Source: JAXHUH01 sp034211175 (GTDB lineage Bacteria > Actinomycetota > Acidimicrobiia > Acidimicrobiales > CAIXPF01). Taken from it: a stretch of DNA of 64,000 bases. The notes under the pieces are model-generated. The model was not told where the DNA came from and did no database searches. It saw only the letters and a program-made list of their open reading frames with translations. Every line of letters starts with the position of its first letter. The first letter of the stretch is position 1. A program made the position numbers and the translations under genes. The stretch lies in assembly GCA_034211175.1 (NCBI GenBank), contig JAXHUH010000063.1, forward strand, positions 19,524 through 83,523, given 5' to 3'. Of this stretch, positions 9,805 through 18,480 are shown piece after piece.

Positions 9805-9912
9805 CGGCCGCTGCGCCGTGCCGCCGGTTCCGGCCGTGAGGGCTTGACGGCCTGAGATTACGCGTGCAACGTTACGACCGTTAACCTATTGGGTCCCGGG
9901 AGGGCGGTTGCC

Positions 9913-10446
9913 GTGCACGCGCGAACGAATCGTGGGGGAGGAGGGCCGGCCCCGGCGGCGGTCGTCCCGTCGGTCGATCCCCGGCCGGCCCGCATCGGTG
10001 ACGCCGAGCGCGAGGCGGCCGCCGGCCGGCTCAACCGCCACTACGCGTTGGGCCGCCTGTCGATGGTCGAGCTCGAGGAGCGCCTGGACGCGACGTTCGC
10101 CGCGGTCACCGCTGCGGACCTCGACGCCGTGCTCGCCGACCTCCCGCCGCCGGACCCGGCCGCCGGCGTCGGCCTCCCGGTACGCCCGACCCGCCGAGGG
10201 GTGTTGATCGGCCTGGTCGCCCACGCGCTCGCCTTCGTGATCGGCGTGGCGGCGATGTGGTCGATCTGGCTGCTCACCTGGACCGGCCACCCCTGGCCGA
10301 TCTACCCGACGCTCGGCTGGCTCAGCGGCCTCACCGGCCACGCCCTCGCCGTGCGCGGCAGCGCCCCCGACAACCGCCTCACCGACCCCCTCCGCCTCCT
10401 CTTCCCCTGCGCCGCAGCAAGATGCTCAGCCCCCCACGCCCCATGA
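9913..10446 (+). CDS. DUF1707 protein with two membrane helices
   Basis: A 177-residue protein. The N-terminal half carries the DUF1707 pattern: RIGDAEREAA, then NRHYALGRLSMVELEERL and a DLDAVLADLPPP end. Two hydrophobic helices follow (FVIGVAAMWSIWLL and the region after it), a 2TM arrangement. Members are common in Actinobacteria and have no firm function. GTG at 9913 is chosen because GGGAGG lies 9 nt upstream; TTG at 9889 would only add eight residues. The gene ends beside the repeat array at 10470. Confidence 0.7.
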   Translation: MHARTNRGGGGPAPAAVVPSVDPRPARIGDAEREAAAGRLNRHYALGRLSMVELEERLDATFAAVTAADLDAVLADLPPPDPAAGVGLPVRPTRRGVLIGLVAHALAFVIGVAAMWSIWLLTWTGHPWPIYPTLGWLSGLTGHALAVRGSAPDNRLTDPLRLLFPCAAARCSAPHAP

Positions 10447-10469
10447 CCCGGCACGGCCGCCGACCCGCC

Positions 10470-11035
10470 GCCAGGGCGCGCAACTCGCAAGGTGGTTGGA
10501 TGAACTCGACGCTCGGGACCCGTGCCAAGGCCCCGCCGGGCGGCTCTCCCGTTCGAGGTGGTGCCCGAGCTCGTCGCCAGGGCAAGCAACCCGAGAGGCG
10601 GTTGGATGAACTCGACGCTCGGGACCCGTGCCAAGGGCCCGCCGGGCCTGACGGCCCCTGAGCGGAGCGGGAGCTACTGCGGCCCTAGCGTTCGAGGTGG
10701 CGACCGAGACCACGGCGCCCGAGCTCGTCGCCAGGGCAAGCAACCCGAGAGGCGGGTGGATGAACTCGACGCTCGGGACCCGTGCCAAGGGCCCGCCGGG
10801 CCTGACGGCCCCCCGAGCGGAGCGGGAGAGATGGCGGCCTTCCCGTGCGAGGCCAAAAGCCGAGCACACGGCGCCCGAGCTCGTCGCCAGAGCAAGCAAC
10901 CCGAGAGGCGGTTGGATGAACTCGACGCTCGGGACCCGTGCCAAGGGCCCGCCGGGCCTGACGGCCCCCGAGCGGAGCGGGAGACATTGCGGCTCTCCCG
11001 TTCGAGGTGGCTACCGAGAACGCCAGTAGCCAGCT
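10470..11035. repeat. Four-copy tandem array 3' of tRNA-Ala
   Basis: This gene-free stretch (10447-11037) is filled by four direct repeats. The invariant core GGATGAACTCGACGCTCGGG begins at 10498, 10604, 10758 and 10914, giving periods of 106, 154 and 156 bp. Copies 2-4 share most of the unit: a CTCGTCGCCA start, a GGCCCGCCGGGCC hairpin and a GAGCGGAGCGGGAG end. Copy 1 is shorter and more diverged. All frames through it give only repetitive low-complexity peptides. Read on the minus strand it is the 3' flank of tRNA-Ala; it also lies 3' of the convergent DUF1707 gene. Confidence 0.9.
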
Positions 11036-11037
11036 CG

Positions 11038-11110
11038 TGGAGCTAGAGGGACTCGAACCCTCGGCCTCTTCCATGCCATGGAAGCGCTCTTCCACCTGAG
11101 CTATAGCCCC
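11038..11110 (-). tRNA. tRNA-Ala (GGC)
   Basis: A 73-nt cloverleaf can be drawn. The acceptor arm GGGGCTA pairs with TAGCTCC (one G-T wobble), with discriminator A. The D arm holds TAGCTCAGGTGG. The anticodon arm CTTCC / GGAAG has loop ATGGCAT, so the anticodon is GGC. The T arm GAGGG / CCCTC has loop TTCGAGT. CCA is not encoded. A repeat array follows directly at the 3' end. Confidence 0.96.
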
Positions 11111-11179
11111 GTGAGGACGCCCCAGGTTAACAGGTCCGGGGCGGGGTGGGAAGACAGGCCCGCGAGACGGAACCGCGAT

Positions 11180-11986
11180 TCAGCTCCGCGTGGAGGGGAA
11201 CTCGGGCGGGCGCTTCTCCTGGATGGCGGCGGCGCCCTCGGCGACGTCGGCGCCCATGAACGTCAGCATCTCGAACGCGAGCGAGGCGTCGAAGATCGGT
11301 GCGGCCTGCTTGAGCCACAGGTTGAGGCTGCGCTTGGTCCAACGAATCGCGAGCTGGGGGCCGGTGGCGAGGTTGGTGGCGACGGCCATCGCCTTGTCCT
11401 CGAGCTCGGAGAGGGGGACGCAGTCGCTGACGAGCCCGATCCGCTCGGCTTCGCGCCCGTCGACGAAGTCGGAGGTCAGCAGCAGGTACTTGGCCTTGGC
11501 CATCCCGCACAGGAGCGGCCAGATGATGGCCGCGTGGTCGCCGGCGACGACACCGAGGCGGGTGTGGCCGTCGGTGAGGCGGGCCTCCTCGGCGATGATG
11601 CTGATGTCGGCCATGAGGGCGACGGCGAGCCCGGCGCCGACGGCGACGCCGTTGATGGCGGAGATGACGGGCTTGGAGCAGTCGGCGATGTTGGTGACCA
11701 GGTCGCCGGCCTCGCGCAGGATCTCGGCGGTGCGGTCGAAGTTGCCGATCTGGGGCTCGACGAGCTCGGGGAGATCCCCGCCGGCGGAGAACGCCTTGCC
11801 GGCGCCGGTGATGACCGCGACGCGGGTGTCGGCGTCGAGGTCGACGTCTCGCCACACGGTGCTGAGCTCCCAGTGGAGGCGGGAGTTGGTGGCGTTGTAC
11901 TTCTCGGGCCGGTCGATGGTGATCCAGCAGATGCCGTGGTCCCGGTAGGCGAACGTGAGGTGCTGGTAGCGGTCCTGGTCGATCAT
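11180..11986 (-). CDS. Enoyl-CoA hydratase/isomerase family protein
   Basis: A 268-residue crotonase-fold protein. Typical features are the substrate-binding segment ITGAGKAFSAGGDLPEL (the oxyanion-hole GGD region), SKPVISAINGVAVGAGLAVAL, and TDGHTRLGVVAGDHAAIIWP, where the catalytic acidic position of classic hydratases (usually Glu) is not clearly kept. It probably acts on an acyl-CoA in fatty-acid or aromatic breakdown, but the reaction is open. It is divergent from the alpha/beta hydrolase and near a CoA-transferase, which suggests an acyl-CoA gene cluster. Confidence 0.85.
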   Translation of the reverse strand: MIDQDRYQHLTFAYRDHGICWITIDRPEKYNATNSRLHWELSTVWRDVDLDADTRVAVITGAGKAFSAGGDLPELVEPQIGNFDRTAEILREAGDLVTNIADCSKPVISAINGVAVGAGLAVALMADISIIAEEARLTDGHTRLGVVAGDHAAIIWPLLCGMAKAKYLLLTSDFVDGREAERIGLVSDCVPLSELEDKAMAVATNLATGPQLAIRWTKRSLNLWLKQAAPIFDASLAFEMLTFMGADVAEGAAAIQEKRPPEFPSTRS

Positions 11987-12032
11987 CGGCGGTCGATCCC
12001 CTGGCCTTTGCGTCGCTGACGGCGGGCGACGC

Positions 12033-12038
12033 TACCTT
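12033..12038 (+). promoter_or_regulatory. Leaderless -10 element of the hydrolase gene
   Basis: TACCTT lies 7 nt upstream of the GTG at 12046, with no ribosome-binding site between them. This fits the leaderless pattern. Confidence 0.5.
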
Positions 12039-12045
12039 CTCGCCC

Positions 12046-12924
12046 GTGACCGCCCCAGTTCGTGAGCCCCGCCGTGTCGTGACCGAGCGGGAGGGGGTGC
12101 GGATCGCCGGCCTGGTCTGGGACGGCGTCGCCGGCGGTGCGGAGCCGACGTTGCTGCTGCTGCACCCGAACGGGTTCTGCGCCGGGCTGTTCGAGCCGCT
12201 GGTCCCGCTGCTGCCGGCGGAGGTGCGGGTGGCGGCGGTCGATCTGCGGGGCCACGGTGCGAGCGGCACGCCGTCCGAGCGTGAGGGCCTGGCGTTCGAG
12301 GAGATGGCCCGCGACGTCTGGGCGTTCTGTGACGTGGTCGGTGCGTCGGATCTGCGGGTGCTGGGCCAGTCGCTGGGCGGTGCCGTGGCGACGCTGGTCG
12401 ACCGGGAGCGCCCCGGCGCGGTGGAGCGGGCGTTGCTGGCCGAGGCGGTGCTCTTCCCGATGGCCGAGTCGGGGCCGTCCGGCGAGAGTCGGGCGTCGCC
12501 GATGGCGGAGGCGGCGCGGCGGCGCCGGCGGGTGTTCGCGAGCCGGGAGGCGGTCGTCGAGGCGTACCTGGGCCGGGGCGGTCTGGTGGGGATCGGCCGC
12601 GAGTCGATGGAGGCGTACGCCCGCTGGGGCTTCGTCGACCGGGAGGACGGTCACGTCGAGCTGGCGTGCGACCCGGAGACGGAGGCGTCGATCTTCGAGC
12701 TCACGCCGACGCTGGCGGGCAACGCCGCCGGGTGGGACCACCTGCCCCACATGGGCGCGCGGACGCGGCTGGTCGCGGGTCGGGACACGAACATCGGCGT
12801 CGCCCGCTTCGAGGCCCAGGCGGCGCATGCCGGTCTGGAGCTGGACGTCGTCGACGGCGGCCACTTCGTGATCCAGGAGGACCTGGTGCGCGGCGCGGCG
12901 ATGGTGCGCGACCACCTGCTCTGA
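12046..12924 (+). CDS. Alpha/beta hydrolase
   Basis: A 292-residue alpha/beta-hydrolase. Motifs in order are LLLHPNGFCAGLF (the HPNG oxyanion region), AAVDLRGHGASG, the nucleophile elbow GQSLGGA and a late His in VVDGGHFV. Together these provide Ser, Asp and His for catalysis on an ester or similar bond. The substrate is unknown; acyl-CoA genes on both sides suggest lipid-linked metabolism. The start is GTG at 12046 with a -10-like hexamer just upstream. Confidence 0.85.
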   Translation: MTAPVREPRRVVTEREGVRIAGLVWDGVAGGAEPTLLLLHPNGFCAGLFEPLVPLLPAEVRVAAVDLRGHGASGTPSEREGLAFEEMARDVWAFCDVVGASDLRVLGQSLGGAVATLVDRERPGAVERALLAEAVLFPMAESGPSGESRASPMAEAARRRRRVFASREAVVEAYLGRGGLVGIGRESMEAYARWGFVDREDGHVELACDPETEASIFELTPTLAGNAAGWDHLPHMGARTRLVAGRDTNIGVARFEAQAAHAGLELDVVDGGHFVIQEDLVRGAAMVRDHLL

Positions 12925-12938
12925 ACGCGCGCCGGCCG

Positions 12939-12952
12939 GGCCCGACCGGGCC
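12939..12952. terminator. Short GC hairpin between convergent genes
   Basis: GGCCCG-AC-CGGGCC forms a 6-bp stem in the 74-nt gap between the hydrolase and the CoA-transferase gene. It is a weak candidate for a bidirectional terminator. Confidence 0.35.
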
Positions 12953-12998
12953 GACGGGCGTCGTTCACCCCCGTGGTCCGACCGCCACGGCCCGATGG

Positions 12999-14210
12999 TC
13001 AGCCGCCGATGGTGCCGTCGGCGCGCAGCTTGGCGATGTCGTCCGCGTCGAGGCCGGCGGCGGCGAGCACGTCGCTGGTGTGCTCGCCCAGCGCTGGTGC
13101 CGGTCCCCGGGGGCCGACGTCGGCGCTGGAGATGCGCAGCGGGTTGGCGACGGTGCGGAACGTCCCGGCCTCGGGATGGTCGATGGTGGGGTAGAGGCCT
13201 ATGGCCTCGGCCTGGGGGTCGGTCGCGAGCTCGGCGAGGGTGCGGGCCGGGCCCCAGATCAGGCCGTGCTCGTCGAACAGGTCGCCCCACTCGGCGAGCG
13301 TGCGGGTGGCGAACACCTCGTCGATGAGGTCGATCAGCTCGGGCATGTTGTCGAAGCGGGTCTTGACCGTCTCGAAGCGGGGGTCGCTCACCCACTCGGG
13401 CCGCTCGACGACCTCGCAGAAGCGGGCCCACCAGTGGGCCTCGGGCATGTTCAGGACGATCCAGCGGTCGTCGGCGCAGCAGAACCGGTTGGTCAGCGGG
13501 GTGATGAGGTTGCGCCGGTCGCGCTTGCGGGGCTGTCGCTCGTCGATCACCGCGGCGGACAGCTCGGTCGCCATCGTCCACGCCGCCGTGGCGAAGAGCG
13601 ACACGTCGACGGTCTGGCCCTTCCCGGTGCGCTCGGCGAGGCGGAGGGCGGCGAGGATGGCGCCGACCATGGCGAGGCCGGTGGTGTGGTCGCCCATGGC
13701 GGGCGGTGGGCGCACGGCCGAGGCGCCGGGGTCGGTCTCGAAGTCGGTGATGGCGCCGCGTCCGAAGAAGGCGGTGACGTCGTAGCCGGGGCGCCGGGCG
13801 TCGGGGCCGGTGAGCCCGTAGCCGGTGAGGGTGGCGTGGACGAGGGCCGGGTTGACCTCGGCGAGCGCGTCGGAGGTGAGCCCGTAGCGCTGCTGGCGGT
13901 GGGGGAGGAGGTTGGTGAGGAGCACGTCGGCTCCGGCGATGAGGCGTCGCACGAGCTCGGCGCCGGCCGGCTGGTCGAGCGCGACGGCGATGGAGCGCTT
14001 GCCCCGGTTGTCGACCTCGAAGGGGTAGTCGGTGCGGGGTGCGCCGTCGGGCAGCTTCGGCTGGCGCGCCATGCCCCGCAGCGCATCGCCGCGGAGGGGC
14101 TCGACCTTGACGACGTCCGCGCCGAGGTCGGCGAGGATGGCGCCGGCGCTGGGCGCCGCCATCCAGCTCGTGATCTCGATGATCGTGATGCCGTCGAGCG
14201 GCGCGTCCAT
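12999..14210 (-). CDS. CoA-transferase family III (CaiB/BaiF) protein
   Basis: A 403-residue protein of the formyl-CoA/CaiB transferase family, which moves CoA between carboxylic acids. It starts LDGITIIEITSWMAAPSAG, then ILADLGADVVKVEP, followed by DNRGKRSIAVALD, with GYDVTAFFGRGAITD and KGQTVDVSLF further on. The conserved acidic nucleophile should lie near the FGRGAITDFE region but is not certain. ATG at 14210 has a strong AGGAGGGG site upstream; the open frame continues to 14963 only as antisense. The substrate is not known. Confidence 0.88.
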   Translation of the reverse strand: MDAPLDGITIIEITSWMAAPSAGAILADLGADVVKVEPLRGDALRGMARQPKLPDGAPRTDYPFEVDNRGKRSIAVALDQPAGAELVRRLIAGADVLLTNLLPHRQQRYGLTSDALAEVNPALVHATLTGYGLTGPDARRPGYDVTAFFGRGAITDFETDPGASAVRPPPAMGDHTTGLAMVGAILAALRLAERTGKGQTVDVSLFATAAWTMATELSAAVIDERQPRKRDRRNLITPLTNRFCCADDRWIVLNMPEAHWWARFCEVVERPEWVSDPRFETVKTRFDNMPELIDLIDEVFATRTLAEWGDLFDEHGLIWGPARTLAELATDPQAEAIGLYPTIDHPEAGTFRTVANPLRISSADVGPRGPAPALGEHTSDVLAAAGLDADDIAKLRADGTIGG

Positions 14211-14292
14211 GCCGTCCCCCTCCTGCGTTGCGGTGGGGTGCATCTGAGCATCCCGGACGGCGCGCGCTCCAAACGCGGCTCCGGCGCAGCCT

Positions 14293-14507
14293 GGCGAGGG
14301 CTCACCTTCGGCGCTGGGCGCCTCCGGCGAGGGCTCACGTTCGGCGCTGGGCGCCTCTCGTGAGCGAGTATCAGCCGTAGCTGAACGCAGCTCGTCCGGC
14401 GAAGCCTGGCGAGGGCTCACGTTCGGCGCTGGGCGCCTCTCGTGAGCGAGTATCAGCCGTAGCTGAACGCAGCTCGTCCGGCGAAGCCGGCGAGCGAGTA
14501 TCAGCCG
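14293..14507. repeat. 81-bp tandem array across the stop of the DUF3048 gene
   Basis: Two perfect 81-bp copies (period 82) run from 14326 and 14408, with a partial copy at 14293-14322 and another at 14489-14507 that includes the stop codon of the DUF3048 gene. On the minus strand each unit holds a nested hairpin, GCTCACG...CGTGAGC enclosing GGCGC...GCGCC, plus AGCTG...CAGCT. The remaining bases between 14211 and 14500 hold nothing else recognisable. Confidence 0.9.
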
Positions 14508-16273
14508 ATGGCAGCGGTGCCGGGTTCGGCGAGTGCGACCCAGGTGCGGCCGGGCGTGAGCTTCACCGGCTGGCCGCCGACGGTGAACGACGTCGGGGCC
14601 GCCAGGTTCGGTCGGGACCAGGCGGCGGGGACGACGTGGCCGGCGGTGAAGATCCACGCCTCGCCGGAGCCGGTCATGACCGCATGGGGGCTGCGGGCGT
14701 CCGCGGTGCTCGGCCGGTAGTTGATGAACTGCACGATGACGTTCTCGGGGGCGGCGATCGCGCCGGCGGTGTCGACGTGCCAGCTCCCGTTCATCCCCCG
14801 GGCCCAGCCGGCGCCGTTCCACTCGTAGCGGATCGACGCCGCCGGGAATCGGACGTCGACGAGCCGGGCGGGCCGCGCGTTGGCCGGCAGGGCCTCGCCG
14901 GCGGCGCGGTAGGCGAACTGTGCGCCGGGGATGCCGGCGCCGTTGCCCGCCGGCGCCGACCACAGCGCCCCGGTCGAGGTGTAGAGGTTGTGGGGTGCGG
15001 GCCGGGCACCGGAGCGCCAGTACGCCCCGCCGGCCTGGCGGGAGCCGACGGGCACGAGGCTCGACGCGGCGACGGTGGCCTCCACGGCGGCGTTGGCGCC
15101 CGAGTAGCCGATGAGCGGCCGGTTGTAGGAGGCGAGGATCTCGGTGTCACTGGTGCGGGCCGAGCGCACCGGCCCGACGGTGCCGACGTTGTTCGAGTGG
15201 AAGACGGCCACGAACCGGGTGAGGCCGCCCTCGACCTTCTCCTCGTAGACGATGTCGGCCTGGTTGATGCCCGACTGGGGGCGGGCACCGCTCGGCGCGG
15301 AGCCGACGTTGTGGATCTTCACCGCGAGCGCCGGGCGGGCGGGGCCGGTGCCGAGACCGGTGAGCACGCCGGCGCCCGGGTTGGTCGGCACGTTGGCATG
15401 CGGCGGTGTCAGCTGGGGCGGCGTCGTGGCCGGCGGGGTGGTCGCCGCCGGTGGGGCGGTGGTCGTCGTCGGTCGCAGGTCCCGCTCGATCTGCGCGAGC
15501 TCGGCGTTGGCGGCGTCGAGAGCGGTCTGGGCCTGCTCGAGCGCGGCCTGGTCGGCGGCGAGGCGGCTGGCGGCCTCGATCTGGGCCCGCTCGCGTCGTG
15601 CCCGCTCGGTCTCGGCGGCGGCGAGGCGATCGCCCGCAGCACCGGCAGCGTCGCTCGCTCGGAGGTGCCCGGCGGCCGAGGACTCGGCAGCGGTCGTGAG
15701 GTCGTGGGCGACGATCGAGGCGGCCCGCTCCTCGGCGTCGAGGAGCTCGATGGCGTCGAACGCCTCGTCGCTGACCGCCGTGAACAGGAAGCGCTCGGCC
15801 GCGGCGTCGAGGTTCGCGCCGGTGGTGGTCAGCTCCTCGAGCATGCTGGCCAGGCGGGGGTCGCCAGAGACGTAGAGCATGATCGCCAACTGGTCGCGCA
15901 GGTCGGTGACCGGCGCACGTCGGCGCACGACGTCGTCGCGCAGCACCCGTGCGGTGTCGACCAACCGGTCGACGCCGGCGCGACGGTTCGCCGCGTCGGT
16001 GGCGTCGTCGTCGGCGGCGGCGAGCGCCTCGGTGGCCTCCTCGAGCGCCTCCGCCGACGCCGCCAGTCTGCTGCGTGCGGTGGCGACGTCGGTGCGCAGC
16101 GCGGGCATCGCCGACTCGATCGCGTCGGCGCGGGCCCGGAGCGCGGCCTCGTCGACCGCTCCGGCCGGTTGGCCTCCGACCGTCGCCAGCACCGTCGCGA
16201 GGACGAGCACGGCGACGATCGGCCACCACCGCTTCCTCGTGCTGGTGTCGGTGTGGGTGTCCGCTCGACGCAT
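14501..16273 (-). CDS. Exported DUF3048 (YerB-like) protein with coiled coil
   Basis: A 590-residue protein: signal peptide or anchor (about 17-38), a long Ala/Glu/Arg coiled coil (about 40-265) with a central helical segment, a Thr/Pro linker (TTTTAPPAATTPPATTPP) and a C-terminal DUF3048 domain from about 315. Domain landmarks are PALAVKIHNVGSA, RPQSGINQADIVYEEKVEGG and GPVRSARTSDTEIL. It is expected outside the membrane and in wall or lipoprotein biology by family context only. The coiled-coil front resembles the N-terminal arm of envelope hydrolase regulators. Its stop lies inside a tandem repeat. Confidence 0.82.
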   Translation of the reverse strand: MRRADTHTDTSTRKRWWPIVAVLVLATVLATVGGQPAGAVDEAALRARADAIESAMPALRTDVATARSRLAASAEALEEATEALAAADDDATDAANRRAGVDRLVDTARVLRDDVVRRRAPVTDLRDQLAIMLYVSGDPRLASMLEELTTTGANLDAAAERFLFTAVSDEAFDAIELLDAEERAASIVAHDLTTAAESSAAGHLRASDAAGAAGDRLAAAETERARRERAQIEAASRLAADQAALEQAQTALDAANAELAQIERDLRPTTTTAPPAATTPPATTPPQLTPPHANVPTNPGAGVLTGLGTGPARPALAVKIHNVGSAPSGARPQSGINQADIVYEEKVEGGLTRFVAVFHSNNVGTVGPVRSARTSDTEILASYNRPLIGYSGANAAVEATVAASSLVPVGSRQAGGAYWRSGARPAPHNLYTSTGALWSAPAGNGAGIPGAQFAYRAAGEALPANARPARLVDVRFPAASIRYEWNGAGWARGMNGSWHVDTAGAIAAPENVIVQFINYRPSTADARSPHAVMTGSGEAWIFTAGHVVPAAWSRPNLAAPTSFTVGGQPVKLTPGRTWVALAEPGTAAIG

Positions 16274-16590
16274 GGCTGATCGGGTGGTCGCCCTCGTGGC
16301 GCCCCTCCTGCTGTCAGGCTAGGTCCAACTCGTCGATCCCGGTCCCTCGGATCGTCGCTACCCAGAACCGCCGCTCGCTCCCCAGCCCGGGTCACCCGTC
16401 GTGATCGATCTCGCCGACGGTGGTTCGGGCCGCACGAACAGGGGTACGCGACGAACGTCCCGCTGGTGGGGCGCAGGTCGAGTGGCCGGTGAACCGGACC
16501 CCGGTGCCGTTGTCCCGGTCGGCGAACGACGGGCGAACTTCCGCGGGACGGGAAGTAACCATCAGCACCCCGTCGGAGTCGGATGATCTG

Positions 16591-18258
16591 ATGCGAACTC
16601 TCACTGCGCGTATCGAGCAGGCGGCCACGGCCCGACGCGGCACGATCACCTTCGTCGGGTCCGGCGAGCCGGACCCCGTGCTGTGGTCGACCATGCACGC
16701 GGAGTCACTCGGCATGGCGGCCGCCATGCAGGCTCGCGGCGTACGACCGGGCGACCGCGTCGCCATCCTCGGCCCCACGAGCCGGGCCCTGGTCACCGCC
16801 ATGCAGGCGACGTTCTTCGCCGGCGCGACCATCGTGGTCCTGCCGCTGCCCATGCGGCTGGCGTCGCTCGAGGAGTTCATCGCGTCGACGCGCACGCGCG
16901 TCCGCCTCTCCGAGGCGGCGCTGCTCGTCGTCGACAAGGACCTGGCGCCGTTCATCGACGAGCAGCCGGGTGACCCGCAGTCGGTCCTCCTCGACGTGCT
17001 CATGACCGAGGGGACGGCCCACCCCGACGGTTGGCGGCGCCCCGCCGACGACCCCGAGCGGCTCGCCATCCTCCAGTTCACCAGTGGCTCGACCGCCGAG
17101 CCCAAGGGCGTGATGTTGCCGCACCACACCGTGTGCGCCAACCACGACGGCATCATGGGCGCCGTCGACTACTCGGCCGACGACGACGTCCTCGTCTCGT
17201 GGCTGCCGCTCTACCACGACATGGGCCTCGTCGGGCTGCTGCTCCTCGGCATGACGACCGGCGCCGACCTCGTGCTCGCGTCGCCCCAGGACTTCCTCGC
17301 CTCGCCCGGTCGCTGGATGGAGTGGATCTCCGCCTACGGCGGCACCGCGACCGCCGGCCCGAACTTCAGCTACGTCCTCGCCACCCGCGCCCTTCGTCGG
17401 GCCAAGTCACCGCTCGACCTGTCCCGGTTGCGCATCGCGCTGAACGGGGCCGAGCCGGTCGACCCGGCGACCGTGCGCGAGTTCATCGCCGCCGCCGAGC
17501 CCCACAAGATGAGCCCGGGCGCCGTGTTCCCGGCGTTCGGGATGGCCGAGGTCGCGATCGCCGGCACGTTCCCCCCGCCGGGACGTGGCCTGGTCACCGA
17601 CGTCGTCGACGGCGGGGTGCTCGAGCACGAGCGCTACGCGGTGCCGACCCCCGCCGACTCCGAGGGCGCCCGCGAGCTGCCCCGTCTCGGCAAGCCGGTC
17701 GCCGGCCTCGAGATGCGCATCGTCGACACGACCACGGGCCACGTGCTCCGTGAGCGCGAGGTCGGCGAGCTCCAGATCCGGGGCACGTCGCTCACGACCG
17801 GGTACTACCGCAACGCGTCGGCCACTGACGAGCTGTTCACCGACGGCTGGCTCCGCACCGGCGACCTCGCCTACGAGGTCGACGGCGAGCTCGTGATGTG
17901 CGGACGGATCAAGGACGTGATCATCGTCGGCGGGCGCAACGTGTTCCCCCAGGACGTCGAGCGGGCCGTCGGCACCGTCGACGGCATTCGTGCGGGCAAC
18001 GTCATCGCGTTCGGCGTCGAGGGTCGCCACGGCAAGGAATCGCTCGTCGTCGTAGCCGAGACCCGCGACGACGATCAGGAGCGCATGCGTGGCGAGGTCA
18101 CCCACACGGTCCGCGAGCACGTCGGCCTCCCCCCGAAGGACGTCGTGTTCGTGACCCCGGGGACGATCCCCAAGACGTCGTCGGGCAAGCTCCAGCGTTC
18201 GCTGTGCCGGGAGCAGTACCAGGCCGACCAGCTCCAGCCGGCCGCCGTAGCCGGCTGA
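16591..18258 (+). CDS. Fatty acyl-AMP ligase / acyl-CoA synthetase
   Basis: A 555-residue adenylate-forming enzyme. Core motifs are FTSGSTAEPKGVMLPH (phosphate loop), SWLPLYHDMGLVG, LNGAEPV, LRTGDL and the C-terminal KTSSGKLQRS with its catalytic Lys. The YHDMGLVG segment and overall layout favour the FAAL type, which makes acyl-adenylates for lipid or polyketide assembly; CoA ligase activity cannot be excluded. ATG at 16591 is used, and a longer in-frame start at 16420 gives an unlikely extension. A 268-nt spacer upstream holds no gene. The 3' end runs into a 56-bp tandem repeat. Confidence 0.88.
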   Translation: MRTLTARIEQAATARRGTITFVGSGEPDPVLWSTMHAESLGMAAAMQARGVRPGDRVAILGPTSRALVTAMQATFFAGATIVVLPLPMRLASLEEFIASTRTRVRLSEAALLVVDKDLAPFIDEQPGDPQSVLLDVLMTEGTAHPDGWRRPADDPERLAILQFTSGSTAEPKGVMLPHHTVCANHDGIMGAVDYSADDDVLVSWLPLYHDMGLVGLLLLGMTTGADLVLASPQDFLASPGRWMEWISAYGGTATAGPNFSYVLATRALRRAKSPLDLSRLRIALNGAEPVDPATVREFIAAAEPHKMSPGAVFPAFGMAEVAIAGTFPPPGRGLVTDVVDGGVLEHERYAVPTPADSEGARELPRLGKPVAGLEMRIVDTTTGHVLREREVGELQIRGTSLTTGYYRNASATDELFTDGWLRTGDLAYEVDGELVMCGRIKDVIIVGGRNVFPQDVERAVGTVDGIRAGNVIAFGVEGRHGKESLVVVAETRDDDQERMRGEVTHTVREHVGLPPKDVVFVTPGTIPKTSSGKLQRSLCREQYQADQLQPAAVAG

Positions 18259-18371
18259 CCGTGCTCGCAGGGCGAGCTTTGTCAGCTCGGCGGAACGACT
18301 CGCAGGGCGGCTGACTGTGCTCGCAGGGCGAGCTTTGTCAGCTTGGCGGAACGACTCGCAGGGCGAGTTCG
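18253..18371. repeat. 56-bp tandem repeat across the stop of the acyl-AMP ligase gene
   Basis: Two copies of a 56-bp unit, 18253-18308 and 18309-18364, differ at only two positions. The unit begins GGCTGA, which contains the gene's stop codon, so the stop is duplicated 56 bp downstream. It contains the hairpin GCTCGC-AGG-GCGAGC and the repeated word CTCGCAGGGCG, and a partial third copy follows. The rest of the gap to 18480 is featureless. Confidence 0.9.
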
Positions 18372-18480
18372 TTCCGCGCCGTTCGTTCCGGGGGCACCCG
18401 TCTGGCGCGCGGCAGCTGATCGGGTTCGGAGGGCGGCTGATTGCCCCTGCAGGTGCGTCGGCGGTGGGGTGGTGTCGGCG

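Noticed and set aside
10470..11035. CRISPR array
   Set aside because: Units of 106-156 bp, no short identical repeats with unique spacers of constant size, and no cas genes nearby.
10522..11046. Possible repeat-protein gene in the array near tRNA-Ala
   Set aside because: Frames on both strands are equally open and only reflect the DNA repeat; there is no start site or ribosome-binding site.
11038..11110. tRNA-Ala as the attachment site of the mobile element
   Set aside because: The element begins at about 51014, 40 kb away, and no copy of the tRNA 3' end is seen near that junction.
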